The notes under the pieces are model-generated. The model was not told the origin of the DNA. It saw only the letters and a list, made by a program, of their open reading frames with translations, and searched no databases. Position numbers and translations under genes: made by a program. From Afipia sp. OHSU_II-C1 (lineage in GTDB: Bacteria; Pseudomonadota; Alphaproteobacteria; Rhizobiales; Xanthobacteraceae), in contig NZ_APJI01000010.1 of the NCBI RefSeq assembly GCF_000497575.1, positions 248,001 to 312,000 of the forward strand: DNA of 64,000 bases, written 5' to 3'. This document shows, in pieces, positions 54,361 through 63,514 of this stretch. Numbering within the stretch: the stretch's first letter is position 1; every line of letters starts with the position of its first letter.

Positions 54361-55014
54361 CTAGCCGACCAAGGTCGGCTGGTAGACGCGGCTGAATTCG
54401 TTCGTGCTCTGGTCGACGATGGACAGCGAGCCTTCGGCTACGCCGAAATAGGCGCCGTGGAGCTGCAACTCGCCGCTCTCGACCCGGTTCTTCACGAACG
54501 GAAATGTCATCAGGTTTTCCAGGCTGCGCAGGACCGCGGCCTTCTCGATCCTGGTGACGAACTGCTGCATCGTTTCGTGGTCGCGCTGCGCGACCTTCTC
54601 GCCCGGCTTGACGAACATCGACATCCATTTGCCGATGAAGTCGCCGGGGGACAGCGGTGCGCTGTCGTCGACGAAGGCGCGAATGCCGCCGCACTGCGCG
54701 TGCCCGAGCACGACGATGTGCTTTATCTTCAGGACCTGGTTTGCATATTCCAGCGCTGCCGAGACGCCGTGCGCGTTGTTGTCGGGCTGGAACACCGGCA
54801 CCAGGTTGGCGACGTTGCGGACAACGAACAGTTCCCCCGGTCCGGCGTCGAAAATCACCTCCGGCGAGACACGGGAATCGCAGCAGCCGATCACCATGAC
54901 CTCGGGGGATTGCCCCTTTTGCGACAGTTCGCGGTAGCGCGACTGTTCGGTGGGCAGGCGCTGGGTGACGAAGGTCTGGTAGCCGGCGAGCAGGTGTTCG
55001 GGAAATGGTGACAT
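54361..55014 (-). CDS. Beta-class carbonic anhydrase
   Basis: A 217-residue zinc enzyme interconverting CO2 and bicarbonate for carboxylases. Zinc ligands are C44 (in VIGCCDSRVSP, with D46 and R48), H105 and C108 (in HAQCGG). Length and motif order match bacterial beta-carbonic anhydrases of the plant-type branch. It converges on the UPF0114 gene with 9 bases between stops. Confidence 0.95.
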   Translation of the reverse strand: MSPFPEHLLAGYQTFVTQRLPTEQSRYRELSQKGQSPEVMVIGCCDSRVSPEVIFDAGPGELFVVRNVANLVPVFQPDNNAHGVSAALEYANQVLKIKHIVVLGHAQCGGIRAFVDDSAPLSPGDFIGKWMSMFVKPGEKVAQRDHETMQQFVTRIEKAAVLRSLENLMTFPFVKNRVESGELQLHGAYFGVAEGSLSIVDQSTNEFSRVYQPTLVG

Positions 55015-55143
55015 AGGAGGCCTCGCAAGTTCGTACCAAGGGAGCGCGCAGGGGTTGGCTAACCTACGAGAGCCATCCGAACAAGCCTTTCGGGCGCGGG
55101 ACGGAAGTGCTACTCAGGCTGCTTCCCCAATGGAAACCAGACC

Positions 55144-56025
55144 ATGATCCGTCCGCGCCGCAGTGTCCTGTTCATGCCCGGCTCGAATGCCCGCGCGCTC
55201 GACAAGGCGCGGAACCTGCCCTGCGACGCCGTCATCCTCGACCTTGAGGATTCGGTTGCGCCTGACGCAAAATCGATGGCGCGCGATCAGATCGCACAGG
55301 CCGTCGCCGCCGGCGGCTTCGGCAAGCGTGAGATCATCATCCGCATCAACAATCTGGAATCGCCGTGGTGGGAGGACGACCTGACCATGGCCGCCAGAGC
55401 GAAGCCCGACGGGATTCTGGTGCCCAAGATTTCACGCCCCGCCGATATCAAGAGGCTGGAGGAGCGCCTTCGCATGCTCAAGGCTGATCCCGGCATCGTG
55501 CTGTGGGCGATGATCGAATCCCCGCTTGGCGTTCTTTCGGCACAAGAGATCGCCGCGACCGCGCGCGAAGGCGACAAACGCCTCACCGGCTTCATCATGG
55601 GGCCGAACGATATCGCGCGCGAAACACGAATGCGGATGCTGCCGGGCCGCGCGGCAATGCTGCCGCTGTTCACGCATTGCATCCTCGCGGCGCGTGCCTA
55701 TGGCCTTGAGATTCTCGACGGCCCCTACAACGACATCAGCGATGTGGCCGGATTCGCGAAGGAGTGCGCGCAGGGCCGCGACATGGGCTTCGACGGCAAG
55801 ACGCTGATCCATCCGGGCCAGATCGATGCTGCCAACGCGGCCTACACGCCGCCCGCTGAAGAGATCGCCCGCGCGCGCAAGATCATGGGTGTGTTCGATC
55901 TGCCGGAGAACGCCAGCAAAGGCGTGGTGCAACTCGACGGCCAGATGGTCGAGCGGCTGCATGTCGAGATGGCAAAGCGCACCATTGCGATTGCAGATGC
56001 GATCGCGGCGCTCAAGACGGCGTAG
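55144..56025 (+). CDS. HpcH/HpaI aldolase / CitE-like CoA ester lyase
   Basis: A 293-residue TIM-barrel enzyme of the CitE type. It opens RSVLFMPGSNARALDKARNLPCDAVILDLEDSV with the acidic Mg-binding block; the later VLWAMIESPLGV and KTLIHPGQID motifs are also typical. Stand-alone CitE homologues split citramalyl-CoA, malyl-CoA or beta-hydroxyacyl-CoA. The exact substrate is unknown and no citrate lyase complex genes are nearby. Divergent from the carbonic anhydrase gene (129 bases). Confidence 0.9.
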   Translation: MIRPRRSVLFMPGSNARALDKARNLPCDAVILDLEDSVAPDAKSMARDQIAQAVAAGGFGKREIIIRINNLESPWWEDDLTMAARAKPDGILVPKISRPADIKRLEERLRMLKADPGIVLWAMIESPLGVLSAQEIAATAREGDKRLTGFIMGPNDIARETRMRMLPGRAAMLPLFTHCILAARAYGLEILDGPYNDISDVAGFAKECAQGRDMGFDGKTLIHPGQIDAANAAYTPPAEEIARARKIMGVFDLPENASKGVVQLDGQMVERLHVEMAKRTIAIADAIAALKTA

Positions 56026-56042
56026 CTGACGCCGAAAAGACA

Positions 56043-56066
56043 ATGGCCGGGAACAAGCCCGGCCAT
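56043..56066. repeat. Single REP-like palindrome
   Basis: ATGGCCGGG...CCCGGCCAT, one arm of the 8131 family, lies between the convergent lyase and leuD genes. Confidence 0.8.
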
Positions 56067-56095
56067 AGTCCAAATTCAAAGATAGCGCGACTCGC

Positions 56096-56701
56096 TCACA
56101 GCCATGGGCGCTCGGCTTTTTCCTTCGCCTCGAACACGTCGATCGACTTGCCCTTTTCCATGGTCAGGCCGATGTCGTCGAGACCGTTCAGCATGCAGTG
56201 CTTGCGGAACGGATCGATCTCGAACTTGATCGTGCCGCCGTCGGGGCCGCGGATTTCCTGCTTCTCAAGATCGACCGTCAGCGTCGCGTTGGAGCCGCGG
56301 TCGGCGTCGTCGAACAGCTTGTCGAGTTCGTCCTGCGAGACGCGGATCGGCAGAATGCCGTTCTTGAAGCAGTTGTTGTAGAAAATGTCGCCGAACGAGG
56401 TCGAGATGATGCAGCGGATGCCGAAATCGCCGAGCGCCCATGGCGCGTGCTCGCGGCTCGATCCGCAACCGAAGTTGTCGCCGGCCACGAGAATCTTGGC
56501 CTTGCGGTAGGACGGCTTGTTGAGCACGAAATCCGGGTTCTCGCTGCCGTCGTCCTTGTAGCGCTGCTCGGAAAACAGTCCCTTGCCGAGGCCGGTGCGC
56601 TTGATGGTTTTGAGATACTGCTTGGGAATGATCATGTCGGTATCGACATTGATGATCTTCAGCGGTGCGGCGACGCCCTCGAGGGTCGTAAACTTGTCCA
56701 T
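56096..56701 (-). CDS. leuD: 3-isopropylmalate dehydratase small subunit
   Basis: A 201-residue subunit of the leucine-pathway isomerase, acting with LeuC. Family blocks include [31 protein letters not shown] and the C-terminal [21 protein letters not shown]. The gene is separated from leuC by about 2.4 kb of small secreted-protein and peptidase genes. It is complete. Confidence 0.96.
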   Translation of the reverse strand: MDKFTTLEGVAAPLKIINVDTDMIIPKQYLKTIKRTGLGKGLFSEQRYKDDGSENPDFVLNKPSYRKAKILVAGDNFGCGSSREHAPWALGDFGIRCIISTSFGDIFYNNCFKNGILPIRVSQDELDKLFDDADRGSNATLTVDLEKQEIRGPDGGTIKFEIDPFRKHCMLNGLDDIGLTMEKGKSIDVFEAKEKAERPWL

Positions 56702-56789
56702 GATGTTCCCGTGAACCGGCTACAGTTTGAGGTGTTCTAAATATATCATCAACGCCGTCAAGGCTATGCGCTGAGGGGGGGGACACATC

Positions 56790-57044
56790 ATGAACGCCAT
56801 GCGCCGATTGCTGTCCGCAGGGCTGGTTTTGGCCGCCGGCGCGGCCGTTCTGGCGGTGCCGACCGGGGTCCGCGCCGAAATGTGGTGCATCCGCGATTTC
56901 GGCGCTGACCGGCCGGTGTGCGTGTTCGCCACGGCGCAGGACTGCACGTCGGCTGCGGTGATCCGGGGCGGCATCTGCGAACGCGAACGCTTGGGAAGTG
57001 CCGCCGCGGCTCAAGACCGGAAGCCTGCCTCGCATGTCAGGTAA
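56790..57044 (+). CDS. DUF3551 family exported protein
   Basis: An 84-residue protein with a signal peptide (8-28, ending VRAE) and a short mature domain. Cysteines in EMWCIRDF, PVCVFATAQDC and GGICERERLG follow the pattern of DUF3551, a small family found in Bradyrhizobium relatives. The function is unknown. Its stop overlaps the convergent peptidase stop by 8 bases. Confidence 0.8.
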   Translation: MNAMRRLLSAGLVLAAGAAVLAVPTGVRAEMWCIRDFGADRPVCVFATAQDCTSAAVIRGGICERERLGSAAAAQDRKPASHVR

Positions 57045-57435
57045 CGGTAGCCTCGATCGCTTCCATGTCGTCGTCCGACAGTCCAAAATGGTGACCGATC
57101 TCGTGCACCAGAACATGCGTCACGACATGACCCAGGGTCTCGTCGTGCTCGGCCCAGTAATCGAGGATCGGACGGCGATAGAGCCAGATCATGTTCGGCA
57201 TCGGAGCGATGTCGCCGCTTGACTGGAATGGCAGGCCGACGCCTTGGAACAGGCCGAGCAGATCGAATTCGCTCTCGGCCTTCATCTCCTCAAGAACGTC
57301 CTCCGACGGGAAGTCGTCGATCTGGATGATCAATCCCTCGCAGAGATCGCGAAAGTGTTTCGGCAACCGCGCGAAGGCGTCATGCGCGATCGCTTCCATG
57401 TCTTCAAGGGTGGGGGATTTTGCAGTCGGCCACAT
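57037..57435 (-). CDS. Minimal zinc metallopeptidase family protein
   Basis: A 132-residue protein with HEIGHHFGLSDDD near the C-terminus (H111, E112, H115), giving an HExxH zinc site with an aspartate as possible third ligand. The family is the small metallopeptidase / possibly Zn-binding domain type common in proteobacteria. There is no signal peptide. Peptidase activity is inferred only from the motif. Confidence 0.87.
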   Translation of the reverse strand: MWPTAKSPTLEDMEAIAHDAFARLPKHFRDLCEGLIIQIDDFPSEDVLEEMKAESEFDLLGLFQGVGLPFQSSGDIAPMPNMIWLYRRPILDYWAEHDETLGHVVTHVLVHEIGHHFGLSDDDMEAIEATVT

Positions 57436-57607
57436 CGCTCCTGTTTAAAGGGCTTGTCCACCGGGGCCAAGGGTTTCGAAGAGCACTTCAAAAAGGGTTG
57501 GCATGACGCCGAACTCCCCCTCTGCGTGTTCATGGTGTTGACGGGCGCGCCTCAATCGGAGACGTTGCCGCCCATCGACTGAACTTATGGATACGGGACG
57601 GCGCTTC

Positions 57608-57910
57608 ATGACGCGGGCAGGGATTTCGGCCATTCTGGGCCTCTTTGCAGGCCTGATTGTTTGGGCGTTGCCGGGTATGGCACAGGCTCAATCTGCTTCG
57701 ACGGCTGTCCATCATGGGCTGACCGCCGAGGAATTTTCCGCGCAGAGCCGTGAGGTCATTCGCCGCACGCCGCGCCGCATCCGGATTTATCGCGGCTCGA
57801 ACTATCCCGGTCCGAACTCCAAGCGTGTCTGCAATGCGCACTACGAGCATGAGTATCGCCCGAGCGGAACGGTGATCGTGCCGCGCGTGAACTGCTATTG
57901 GAGCGGCTGA
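57608..57910 (+). CDS. Hypothetical exported protein
   Basis: A protein of about 100 residues that I do not recognise by name. A signal peptide (about 3-28, ending AQA) precedes a mature region rich in Arg and Tyr, ending in CNAHYEHEYRPSGTVIVPRV. Two cysteines in the C-terminal part are likely paired. An ATG at 57587, seven codons upstream, is an alternative start; I prefer 57608 because GGGACGG precedes it. It is the first of three small secreted proteins in a row. Confidence 0.65.
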   Translation: MTRAGISAILGLFAGLIVWALPGMAQAQSASTAVHHGLTAEEFSAQSREVIRRTPRRIRIYRGSNYPGPNSKRVCNAHYEHEYRPSGTVIVPRVNCYWSG

Positions 57911-58155
57911 CTTTCGGCGAGCGGTTCAGTTTTTTCTGAATGCGCCGATCGTCGGCGGCGAATACCGTGGCACACAATCCATCGATACCAATTGTCATCG
58001 TCGCCTGCGGCGCGATGCCGCGCGAGCAAATCTGTTCATCAATGCGGCGCAGACATTCAGCGCGCATTCACGTCATTCTTCCTAGCCTGATGCAAACGAA
58101 CTTCGGACAGAAACACGCGCCGGAATTCGTTCAAGCTCACGAGGAGAGAGTGTTC

Positions 58156-58425
58156 ATGAAGATGAATGTCAGAACGATTTTTGGTCTCGCAGCCGTCGCC
58201 GGGCTGCTCGCGGTTGCAGTACCCACGGGCGGCGCGCAGGCGTTGTCGCTGATGAATCCGGCTGCGAGTTCGTCCGCGAAACAGGCATCCGAGCCCATGG
58301 CAACGCAGGTTCACTGGCGCCGTCATCACCATCACCGCTGGCATCGCCACCATGGTTGGCGTCGCCATCACGGCTGGCATCATCACCATGGTTGGCGCCA
58401 CCATCGCCGTCATCATTGGTATTAA
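58156..58425 (+). CDS. Small secreted His/Trp-rich protein
   Basis: An 89-residue protein. The signal peptide (1-31, ending GAQA) is followed by a short linker and a C-terminal ~38 residues composed of His, Arg, Trp and Gly, with units such as HHGWRRHHGWHHHHGW. Such regions often bind divalent metals (Zn, Ni, Cu), but that is an inference. GAGGAGAGAG gives a good ribosome binding site. The antisense frame over this stretch is a shadow. Confidence 0.75.
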   Translation: MKMNVRTIFGLAAVAGLLAVAVPTGGAQALSLMNPAASSSAKQASEPMATQVHWRRHHHHRWHRHHGWRRHHGWHHHHGWRHHRRHHWY

Positions 58426-58644
58426 GTTAAGCTTCGATCAACGATGCGGATCGACCAGAATTGATCAAATCCGCACGTCATGATCTTGCTCCAAACTCGA
58501 CGTCATCCTTATTTTAGGCAGGGCCACCCGCTATGGCCCTGTCTGGTTCGCAGGGCCAACGCAGGCCATTGACGGACGGATGAACGTAAATCGGTGATGC
58601 GCGTTATCTTTAACGTGTCGAGCAACGATTGGAGGAGAACTGCA

Positions 58645-59055
58645 ATGAGAAAGCTTGTGGGAGCCGCGGCGGTTGCTGCCGCTCTTTCAATTGCCGGCTG
58701 GATGTCGCTCGCGCCTGCGAGCGCCGCATCACCGGCCACGACGGCGTCGCGTGACGCGCGTCCGGCGGAAGCCCAGCCGACCGATGTCAGTGCGCGTCGC
58801 CGCTATTACCGGCGCTACGGTTACTACGGCCCGCGCTATTACAGGCCGTATTATCGGCCCTACTATCGCCCTTACTACCGACCGTATTACGGGTATGGCT
58901 ATGGTTATCGTCCGTACTATCGCCCCTATTATTATCGGCCGGCCTATTACCGGCCTTACGGTTACGGCTACGGCTATCCCTATGGTGGTTATGGTTACGG
59001 CTATGGCGGTCCCCGTTTCTATGGACCGGGCCTCAGCATCGGCTTCGGCTGGTAA
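58645..59055 (+). CDS. Small secreted Tyr/Arg/Gly-rich repeat protein
   Basis: A 136-residue protein. A signal peptide (1-30, ending ASAA) leads to a region of tandem RPYYRPYY units and then GYGYGY/GGYGYG units. The 12-base units repeat several times at about 58840-58960. Similar proteins are seen in Bradyrhizobium-type genomes, with unknown function; a surface or cell-wall role is a guess. GGAGGAGA lies just upstream. The transcript ends in the hairpin at 59074. Confidence 0.8.
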   Translation: MRKLVGAAAVAAALSIAGWMSLAPASAASPATTASRDARPAEAQPTDVSARRRYYRRYGYYGPRYYRPYYRPYYRPYYRPYYGYGYGYRPYYRPYYYRPAYYRPYGYGYGYPYGGYGYGYGGPRFYGPGLSIGFGW

Positions 59056-59073
59056 GTCTGGCGCGAGCAAAAC

Positions 59074-59103
59074 AAAACAGGCGCTCTTTCGAGCGCCTGT
59101 TTT
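59074..59103. terminator. Rho-independent terminator
   Basis: AACAGGCGCTC (59076 region to 59085) pairs with GAGCGCCTGTT (59091 on), with a TTTC loop and T run (59100-59104). It ends the Tyr-rich gene and may also serve leuC from the other side. Confidence 0.85.
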
Positions 59104-59134
59104 TATTTGATCGGTCGATGTCGATGCGAATGGC

Positions 59135-60547
59135 TCAGGTCGAATGCCATTCGCGGATATCGACGAAGTGTCCGGCGATCGCTGCGGCTGCGGCCATCGC
59201 GGGCGACACCAGATGGGTGCGGCCCTTGAAGCCCTGACGGCCCTCGAAGTTGCGGTTCGACGTCGACGCGCAGCGTTCTTCCGGCGCCAGCTTGTCGGGA
59301 TTCATCGCAAGGCACATCGAGCAGCCCGGCTCGCGCCACTCGAAGCCGGCCTTGATGAAGATCTTGTCGAGCCCTTCGGCTTCCGCCTGCTCTTTCACAA
59401 GGCCCGAACCCGGCACGATCATCGCATTGACATTGCCATTGACGTGGTGGCCGGCGACGACCTTCGCTGCCGCGCGCAAATCCTCGATGCGCCCGTTGGT
59501 GCATGAGCCGATGAAGATGCGATCAAGCTTGATGTCGGTGATCTTGGTGCCCGCCTTGAGGCCCATGTAAGCCAGCGCGCGCTCCTTCGACAGGCGCTTC
59601 GCCTCGTCTTCGATCTTCGCAGGATCAGGTACGGAGCCGGTGATGGAAATCACGTCCTCGGGCGAAGTGCCCCAGGTCACGATCGGCGGCAGCTTCGCGG
59701 CATCGAGACGAATCTCGTGATCGAAATGCGCACCCTCGTCGGTGCGCAGCGTGTTCCAGTAGCGCAATCCGGCGTCCCATGCCTCGCCGGTCGGTGCCAT
59801 CGGACGGCCCTTGAGGAATTCATAGGCCTTTTCATCCGGCGCAATGAGGCCGGCGCGGGCGCCGCCCTCGATCGACATGTTGCAGACCGTCATGCGGCCT
59901 TCCATCGACAGCGAACGGATCGCGTCGCCGGCGTATTCCAGCACGTAACCTGTGCCGCCCGCGGTGCCGATCTCGCCGATGATGGCAAGGATGATGTCCT
60001 TCGCAGTGACGCCGTCGGGCAAGGTGCCGTCGACGGTGGCGCGCATGTTCTTGGCCTTCTTCTGGATCAGCGTCTGGGTGGCGAGCACATGCTCGACTTC
60101 CGACGTGCCGATGCCGTGCGCCAGCGCGCCGAACGCGCCGTGCGTCGAGGTGTGGCTGTCGCCGCAGACGATCGTCGTGCCGGGCAGCGTGAAGCCCTGC
60201 TCAGGACCGATCACGTGCACGATGCCCTGACGCTTGTCGTACTCGTTGAAATACTCCACGCCGAATTCGCGCGCGTTCTCGGCGAGCGTCGCGATCTGCT
60301 CGGCGCTTTCCGGATCGGGATTAGGCTTCGAGCGGTCGGTGGTCGGAACGTTGTGATCCACCACGGCCAGCGTCTTCTTCGGGGCGCGAACCTTGCGGCC
60401 CGAGGTGCGCAATCCTTCAAAGGCCTGCGGCGAGGTGACTTCATGGACAAGATGGCGGTCGATGTAGAGCAGACAGGTGCCGTCGGGCTGCTCATCAACC
60501 AGATGGTCGTTCCAGATCTTGTCGTAGAGAGTGGTCGCTTTGGCCAT
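59135..60547 (-). CDS. leuC: 3-isopropylmalate dehydratase large subunit
   Basis: A 470-residue aconitase-family subunit with a 4Fe-4S cluster that isomerises 2-isopropylmalate to 3-isopropylmalate with LeuD. Cluster cysteines lie in [14 protein letters not shown] and [14 protein letters not shown]. The opening [14 protein letters not shown] and the block [18 protein letters not shown] are standard. Length is normal. It is divergent from the VOC gene, with a hairpin in the gap. Confidence 0.97.
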   Translation of the reverse strand: MAKATTLYDKIWNDHLVDEQPDGTCLLYIDRHLVHEVTSPQAFEGLRTSGRKVRAPKKTLAVVDHNVPTTDRSKPNPDPESAEQIATLAENAREFGVEYFNEYDKRQGIVHVIGPEQGFTLPGTTIVCGDSHTSTHGAFGALAHGIGTSEVEHVLATQTLIQKKAKNMRATVDGTLPDGVTAKDIILAIIGEIGTAGGTGYVLEYAGDAIRSLSMEGRMTVCNMSIEGGARAGLIAPDEKAYEFLKGRPMAPTGEAWDAGLRYWNTLRTDEGAHFDHEIRLDAAKLPPIVTWGTSPEDVISITGSVPDPAKIEDEAKRLSKERALAYMGLKAGTKITDIKLDRIFIGSCTNGRIEDLRAAAKVVAGHHVNGNVNAMIVPGSGLVKEQAEAEGLDKIFIKAGFEWREPGCSMCLAMNPDKLAPEERCASTSNRNFEGRQGFKGRTHLVSPAMAAAAAIAGHFVDIREWHST

Positions 60548-60595
60548 GTTCGTCGTCCGATTTTACTGCCCGCATGGGTATTTAGGGGCCTTTGG

Positions 60596-60623
60596 GGCCG
60601 CCGGTAACATAGGCGGCCTTTTT
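60596..60623 (+). terminator. Terminator-like hairpin upstream of the VOC gene
   Basis: GGCCGCC (60596-60602) pairs with GGCGGCC (60612-60618) and is followed by TTTTT on the plus strand. It lies in the leuC-VOC divergent gap, where no plus-strand gene ends, so it may stop antisense transcription or act in a leader. Confidence 0.5.
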
Positions 60624-60685
60624 ACTCGCTTAACCTTCGAGGGGAAAGTATCCTGACCACATAATAGCTTACGCAGGATGGCACA

Positions 60686-61099
60686 ATGTCTTCACGCCCG
60701 CCGGTTGCACCGTATCTGACTGTTTCACCTGCGGCCGGAGCGATCGCTTTTTACACCGCCGCCTTCGACGCCAAGCAGAAGGCGCTGATGCCGGCGATGG
60801 ACGGCCTGCGCATCCTGCATTGCGAACTCGAAATCAACGGCGGCGCGCTGTTTCTGTCCGACGCGTTTCCCGAATTCGGCACTGCGCGGATGCCGCTGCC
60901 GGGCGAGCCGGTGACCATGTCGGTCAGTCTCGAATTCGCAACCGCTGACGAAGTCGACGAAGTCTTCACGCGCGCCACCAAGCTCGGCGCGAAAGGCGAG
61001 GTGACACCGACCTATTCGTTCTGGGGCACGCGAACCGCGATCCTGCGCGATCCGTTCGGCCACCGCTGGATCATGAACGGTCCGCTGACGCAGAAGTAG
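60686..61099 (+). CDS. VOC family protein (PhnB-like glyoxalase fold)
   Basis: A 137-residue protein with the PhnB-type glyoxalase fold. The opening YLTVSPAAGAIAFYTAAF and the later TPTYSFWGTRTAILRDPFGHRWI, with conserved Trp, Asp and His, are typical. PhnB-like proteins are of unsettled function. It shares its terminator with convergent rplS. Confidence 0.9.
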   Translation: MSSRPPVAPYLTVSPAAGAIAFYTAAFDAKQKALMPAMDGLRILHCELEINGGALFLSDAFPEFGTARMPLPGEPVTMSVSLEFATADEVDEVFTRATKLGAKGEVTPTYSFWGTRTAILRDPFGHRWIMNGPLTQK

Positions 61100-61123
61100 G
61101 CGCGAGCGACCTGCCGAAAACAA

Positions 61124-61150
61124 AAAAGCGCGGTGAGGCACCGCGCTTTT
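61124..61150. terminator. Bidirectional terminator
   Basis: AAAAGCGCGGTG (61124-61135) pairs with CACCGCGCTTTT (61139-61150), loop AGG. It lies between the convergent VOC gene and rplS, with A and T runs on both sides. Confidence 0.92.
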
Positions 61151-61174
61151 CTTAAATCATCGAGTGTTGCGCGA

Positions 61175-61573
61175 TTACTCGCCCGAAGCAGCCTTCAGCG
61201 ATTCTTTTTCGCGGTTGTCCTGCTTCTCGACGATGCGCGCCGACTTGCCGCGCAGACCGCGCAGGTAATACAGCTTGGCGCGGCGCACCTTGCCGCGGCG
61301 CACGAGCTTGATCGAGTCGATCATCGGCGAGTAGATCGGGAACACGCGCTCCACGCCTTCGCCGTAGGAAATCTTGCGGACGGTGAAGCTCTCATGGATG
61401 CCACCGCCGTTGCGGCCGATGCAGACGCCTTCATAGGCCTGCACGCGCGAACGCTCGCCTTCGACAACCTTGACGTTGACGACGACCGTGTCGCCCGGTC
61501 CGAAATCCGGAATCGTCTTTCCTGCGGAAAGCTTTTCCAGCTGCTCTTTGTCGAGCTCTTGAATGAGGTCCAT
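61175..61573 (-). CDS. rplS: 50S ribosomal protein L19
   Basis: A 132-residue ribosomal protein at the 30S-50S interface. The opening [13 protein letters not shown] and the block [20 protein letters not shown] match L19. It is slightly long at the C-terminus. The start at 61573 has GGAG 7 bases upstream. It is the last gene of the ffh-rpsP-rimM-trmD-rplS order. Confidence 0.97.
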   Translation of the reverse strand: MDLIQELDKEQLEKLSAGKTIPDFGPGDTVVVNVKVVEGERSRVQAYEGVCIGRNGGGIHESFTVRKISYGEGVERVFPIYSPMIDSIKLVRRGKVRRAKLYYLRGLRGKSARIVEKQDNREKESLKAASGE

Positions 61574-61675
61574 CACAAAACTCCATCGGCGGCGCGCCCG
61601 GAAGGGGCTGCGCGGAAATTCGTATCCAGCATCTGCACGGATTGGCCGGTGCTATACGCCAAAGCCGCCCGGTTG

Positions 61676-62416
61676 TCACCCTTTTGTCGTGTCTTTTCGT
61701 ATGCCGGGCGCGATGTTTTGAGTGGCCGTTTGAACGGTCTTGGCCGCCCAGAGGTCCGGGCGCCGGGCGCGGGTCAGGGCTTCGGCTTCCGCCCGCCGCC
61801 AGGCCTCAATCCGGGCATGGTCACCCGAGACCAGCACATCCGGGATGGTTTGGCCCTCGAACTCCTGGGGGCGGGTGTATTGGGGGTATTCAAGTAGTCC
61901 ATCCGAGAAACTTTCGTCCATTCCGGAGCTTAGCTTCCCCATGACGCCCGGCAGAAGCCGCACGCAGGCGTCTATCAGGGCCAGGGCTGCGATTTCGCCG
62001 CCCGAGAGCACGTAGTCCCCCAGGGAGATTTCCTCGAGCCCACGGGCCTCGATGACCCGCTGATCGATCCCCTCGAAGCGCCCGCAGACGATCAGCGGGC
62101 CGGGCCCGGAGGCGAGTTCCATGACCTTTTTCTGGGTCAGGGGGGTGCCGCGCGGGCTCATCAGGAGGCGCGGGCGCTCCGGGGCGATCTGTGCGGCGTC
62201 AATCGCAGTGGCCAGCACATCGGCGCGCAGCACCATGCCGGGGCCGCCGCCCGCCGGCGTGTCATCGACGCTGCGATGCCTGTCTGTGGCGGCGTCGCGA
62301 ATGTCGCGGGCCTCCAGTGCCCAGACGCCCGACGCAAGCGCCTTCCCCGCAAGGCTGACGCCGAGCGGGCCGGGAAACATCTCCGGAAACAGCGTGAGCA
62401 CGGTGGCGCGCCACAT
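61676..62416 (-). CDS. trmD: tRNA (guanine37-N1)-methyltransferase
   Basis: A 246-residue SPOUT methyltransferase that makes m1G37 in tRNA and prevents +1 frameshifting. Family blocks include TLFPEMFPG near the start, [11 protein letters not shown], the knot region [13 protein letters not shown] and [16 protein letters not shown]. It starts 17 bases after rimM ends, with the ATG at 62416 ([10 protein letters not shown]). Confidence 0.97.
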   Translation of the reverse strand: MWRATVLTLFPEMFPGPLGVSLAGKALASGVWALEARDIRDAATDRHRSVDDTPAGGGPGMVLRADVLATAIDAAQIAPERPRLLMSPRGTPLTQKKVMELASGPGPLIVCGRFEGIDQRVIEARGLEEISLGDYVLSGGEIAALALIDACVRLLPGVMGKLSSGMDESFSDGLLEYPQYTRPQEFEGQTIPDVLVSGDHARIEAWRRAEAEALTRARRPDLWAAKTVQTATQNIAPGIRKDTTKG

Positions 62417-62432
62417 GGTCGGGTATCCCGGT

Positions 62433-62966
62433 TCAGATGTCCGCGTCGGACGGAGAATCGCCTTCAATCTCTTGCGGCATCACGATCACCACATGGCCGC
62501 CGGCGAGATCCACCGTCGGCACCACCGCGTCGGTAAACGGCAGCAGCAATGTCGGCCCCTGCGGCGGCGCGATTTCAATGATGTCGCCTGCGCCAAAATT
62601 ATGGATCGCGAGCACCTTGCCGATCGCGGTGCCTGCCGGATCGAGCGCGCGCAGTCCGATCAGGTCGGCGTGATAGTATTCGCCTTCGTCCGTCTCGGGC
62701 AGCTTGTCGCGGGAAATATAAAGCTCAAGGCCATTGATGCGCTCGGCATCTTCGCGGGTCGTGATGCCCTTGAGCACCGCAACCAGATGATCCTTGGCAA
62801 TCCGGGCGCGCACCACTTCAAACTGACGCAGGCCGTCTTTGGTCGAGAGCGGCCCGTAATCGATCACCGCCATCGGATCTTCGGTGAACGGCCACAGCCG
62901 CACCTCGCCGCGCACACCGTGCGCGGCGCCGATTCTTGCAACGCAGATTTGCGCTGCTTTTGTCAT
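62433..62966 (-). CDS. rimM: 16S rRNA processing protein RimM
   Basis: A 177-residue ribosome maturation factor for the 30S head, partner of S19. It has a RimM N-domain ([20 protein letters not shown]) and a PRC-barrel C-domain ([12 protein letters not shown] with [15 protein letters not shown]). I start at 62966 ([11 protein letters not shown]); an in-frame ATG at 62981 inside the neighbouring inverted repeat is an alternative. Its ribosome binding site GGACAC overlaps the repeat's end. Confidence 0.95.
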   Translation of the reverse strand: MTKAAQICVARIGAAHGVRGEVRLWPFTEDPMAVIDYGPLSTKDGLRQFEVVRARIAKDHLVAVLKGITTREDAERINGLELYISRDKLPETDEGEYYHADLIGLRALDPAGTAIGKVLAIHNFGAGDIIEIAPPQGPTLLLPFTDAVVPTVDLAGGHVVIVMPQEIEGDSPSDADI

Positions 62967-62967
62967 G

Positions 62968-63042
62968 CTAGTGTCCTGCATCCGAAGTTCGCCTCATGTG
63001 CGGCACCTTCCCCAGCGAACTTCGGATGCGAAAGGACACTAG
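62968..63042. repeat. MITE-like inverted repeat ending at the rimM start
   Basis: Arms 62968-62992 and 63015-63042 pair over about 24 bases (ends CTAGTGTCC and GGACACTAG) with a 22-base loop. The outer end lies next to the rimM start codon (62964-62966), so the repeat supplies the GGACAC ribosome binding site. Confidence 0.85.
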
Positions 63043-63054
63043 CCAAATATAATT

Positions 63055-63132
63055 ACAGTGTGGCTTTGGTTTACAAGTCCGCAAACGAAACGCGCTGCGC
63101 GAACGATGCGGAGTTGTAAACCGCCACACTGT
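63055..63132. repeat. Second MITE-like inverted repeat downstream of rpsP
   Basis: ACAGTGTGGC at 63055 pairs with GCCACACTGT ending at 63132, the stems extending with a 3-base bulge through GGTTTACAA and TCCGCA. It starts 4 bases after the rpsP stop and is not related by sequence to the neighbouring repeat. Confidence 0.85.
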
Positions 63133-63136
63133 TTGC

Positions 63137-63469
63137 TTACGCCTTGGCGGCGGCTTCAGCGTTGGCCTTGCGTTCCTTGCGCGGCACGGCTTTCTCCGGA
63201 TTCTTGCGCGGCTCACGCTTCTTCACGCCGGCGGCGTCGAGGAAGCGCATCACGCGGTCCGACGGCTGCGCGCCCTTGGCGAGCCAGGCCTTGACCTTGT
63301 CCATGTCGAGCTTGAGGCGGGTCTCGTTGTCCTTCGGCAGCAGCGGGTTGAAGTGGCCGAGACGCTCGATGAAACGGCCGTCGCGCGGAAAGCGCGAGTC
63401 GGCGACGACGACGTGATAGACCGGACGCTTCTTGGTGCCTGCGCGAGCAAGGCGGATAACGACTGACAT
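63137..63469 (-). CDS. rpsP: 30S ribosomal protein S16
   Basis: A 110-residue 30S protein. The family block [26 protein letters not shown] opens it, followed by [13 protein letters not shown] and ending in a Lys/Arg/Ala-rich tail ([15 protein letters not shown]), typical of alphaproteobacteria. GGAGAAGAGA is a strong ribosome binding site. It follows ffh in the conserved order. Confidence 0.97.
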   Translation of the reverse strand: MSVVIRLARAGTKKRPVYHVVVADSRFPRDGRFIERLGHFNPLLPKDNETRLKLDMDKVKAWLAKGAQPSDRVMRFLDAAGVKKREPRKNPEKAVPRKERKANAEAAAKA

Positions 63470-63514
63470 TCTCTTCTCCGTTGGTGTGTTTGAATTTCGT
63501 GAAAACTGTTTCGG

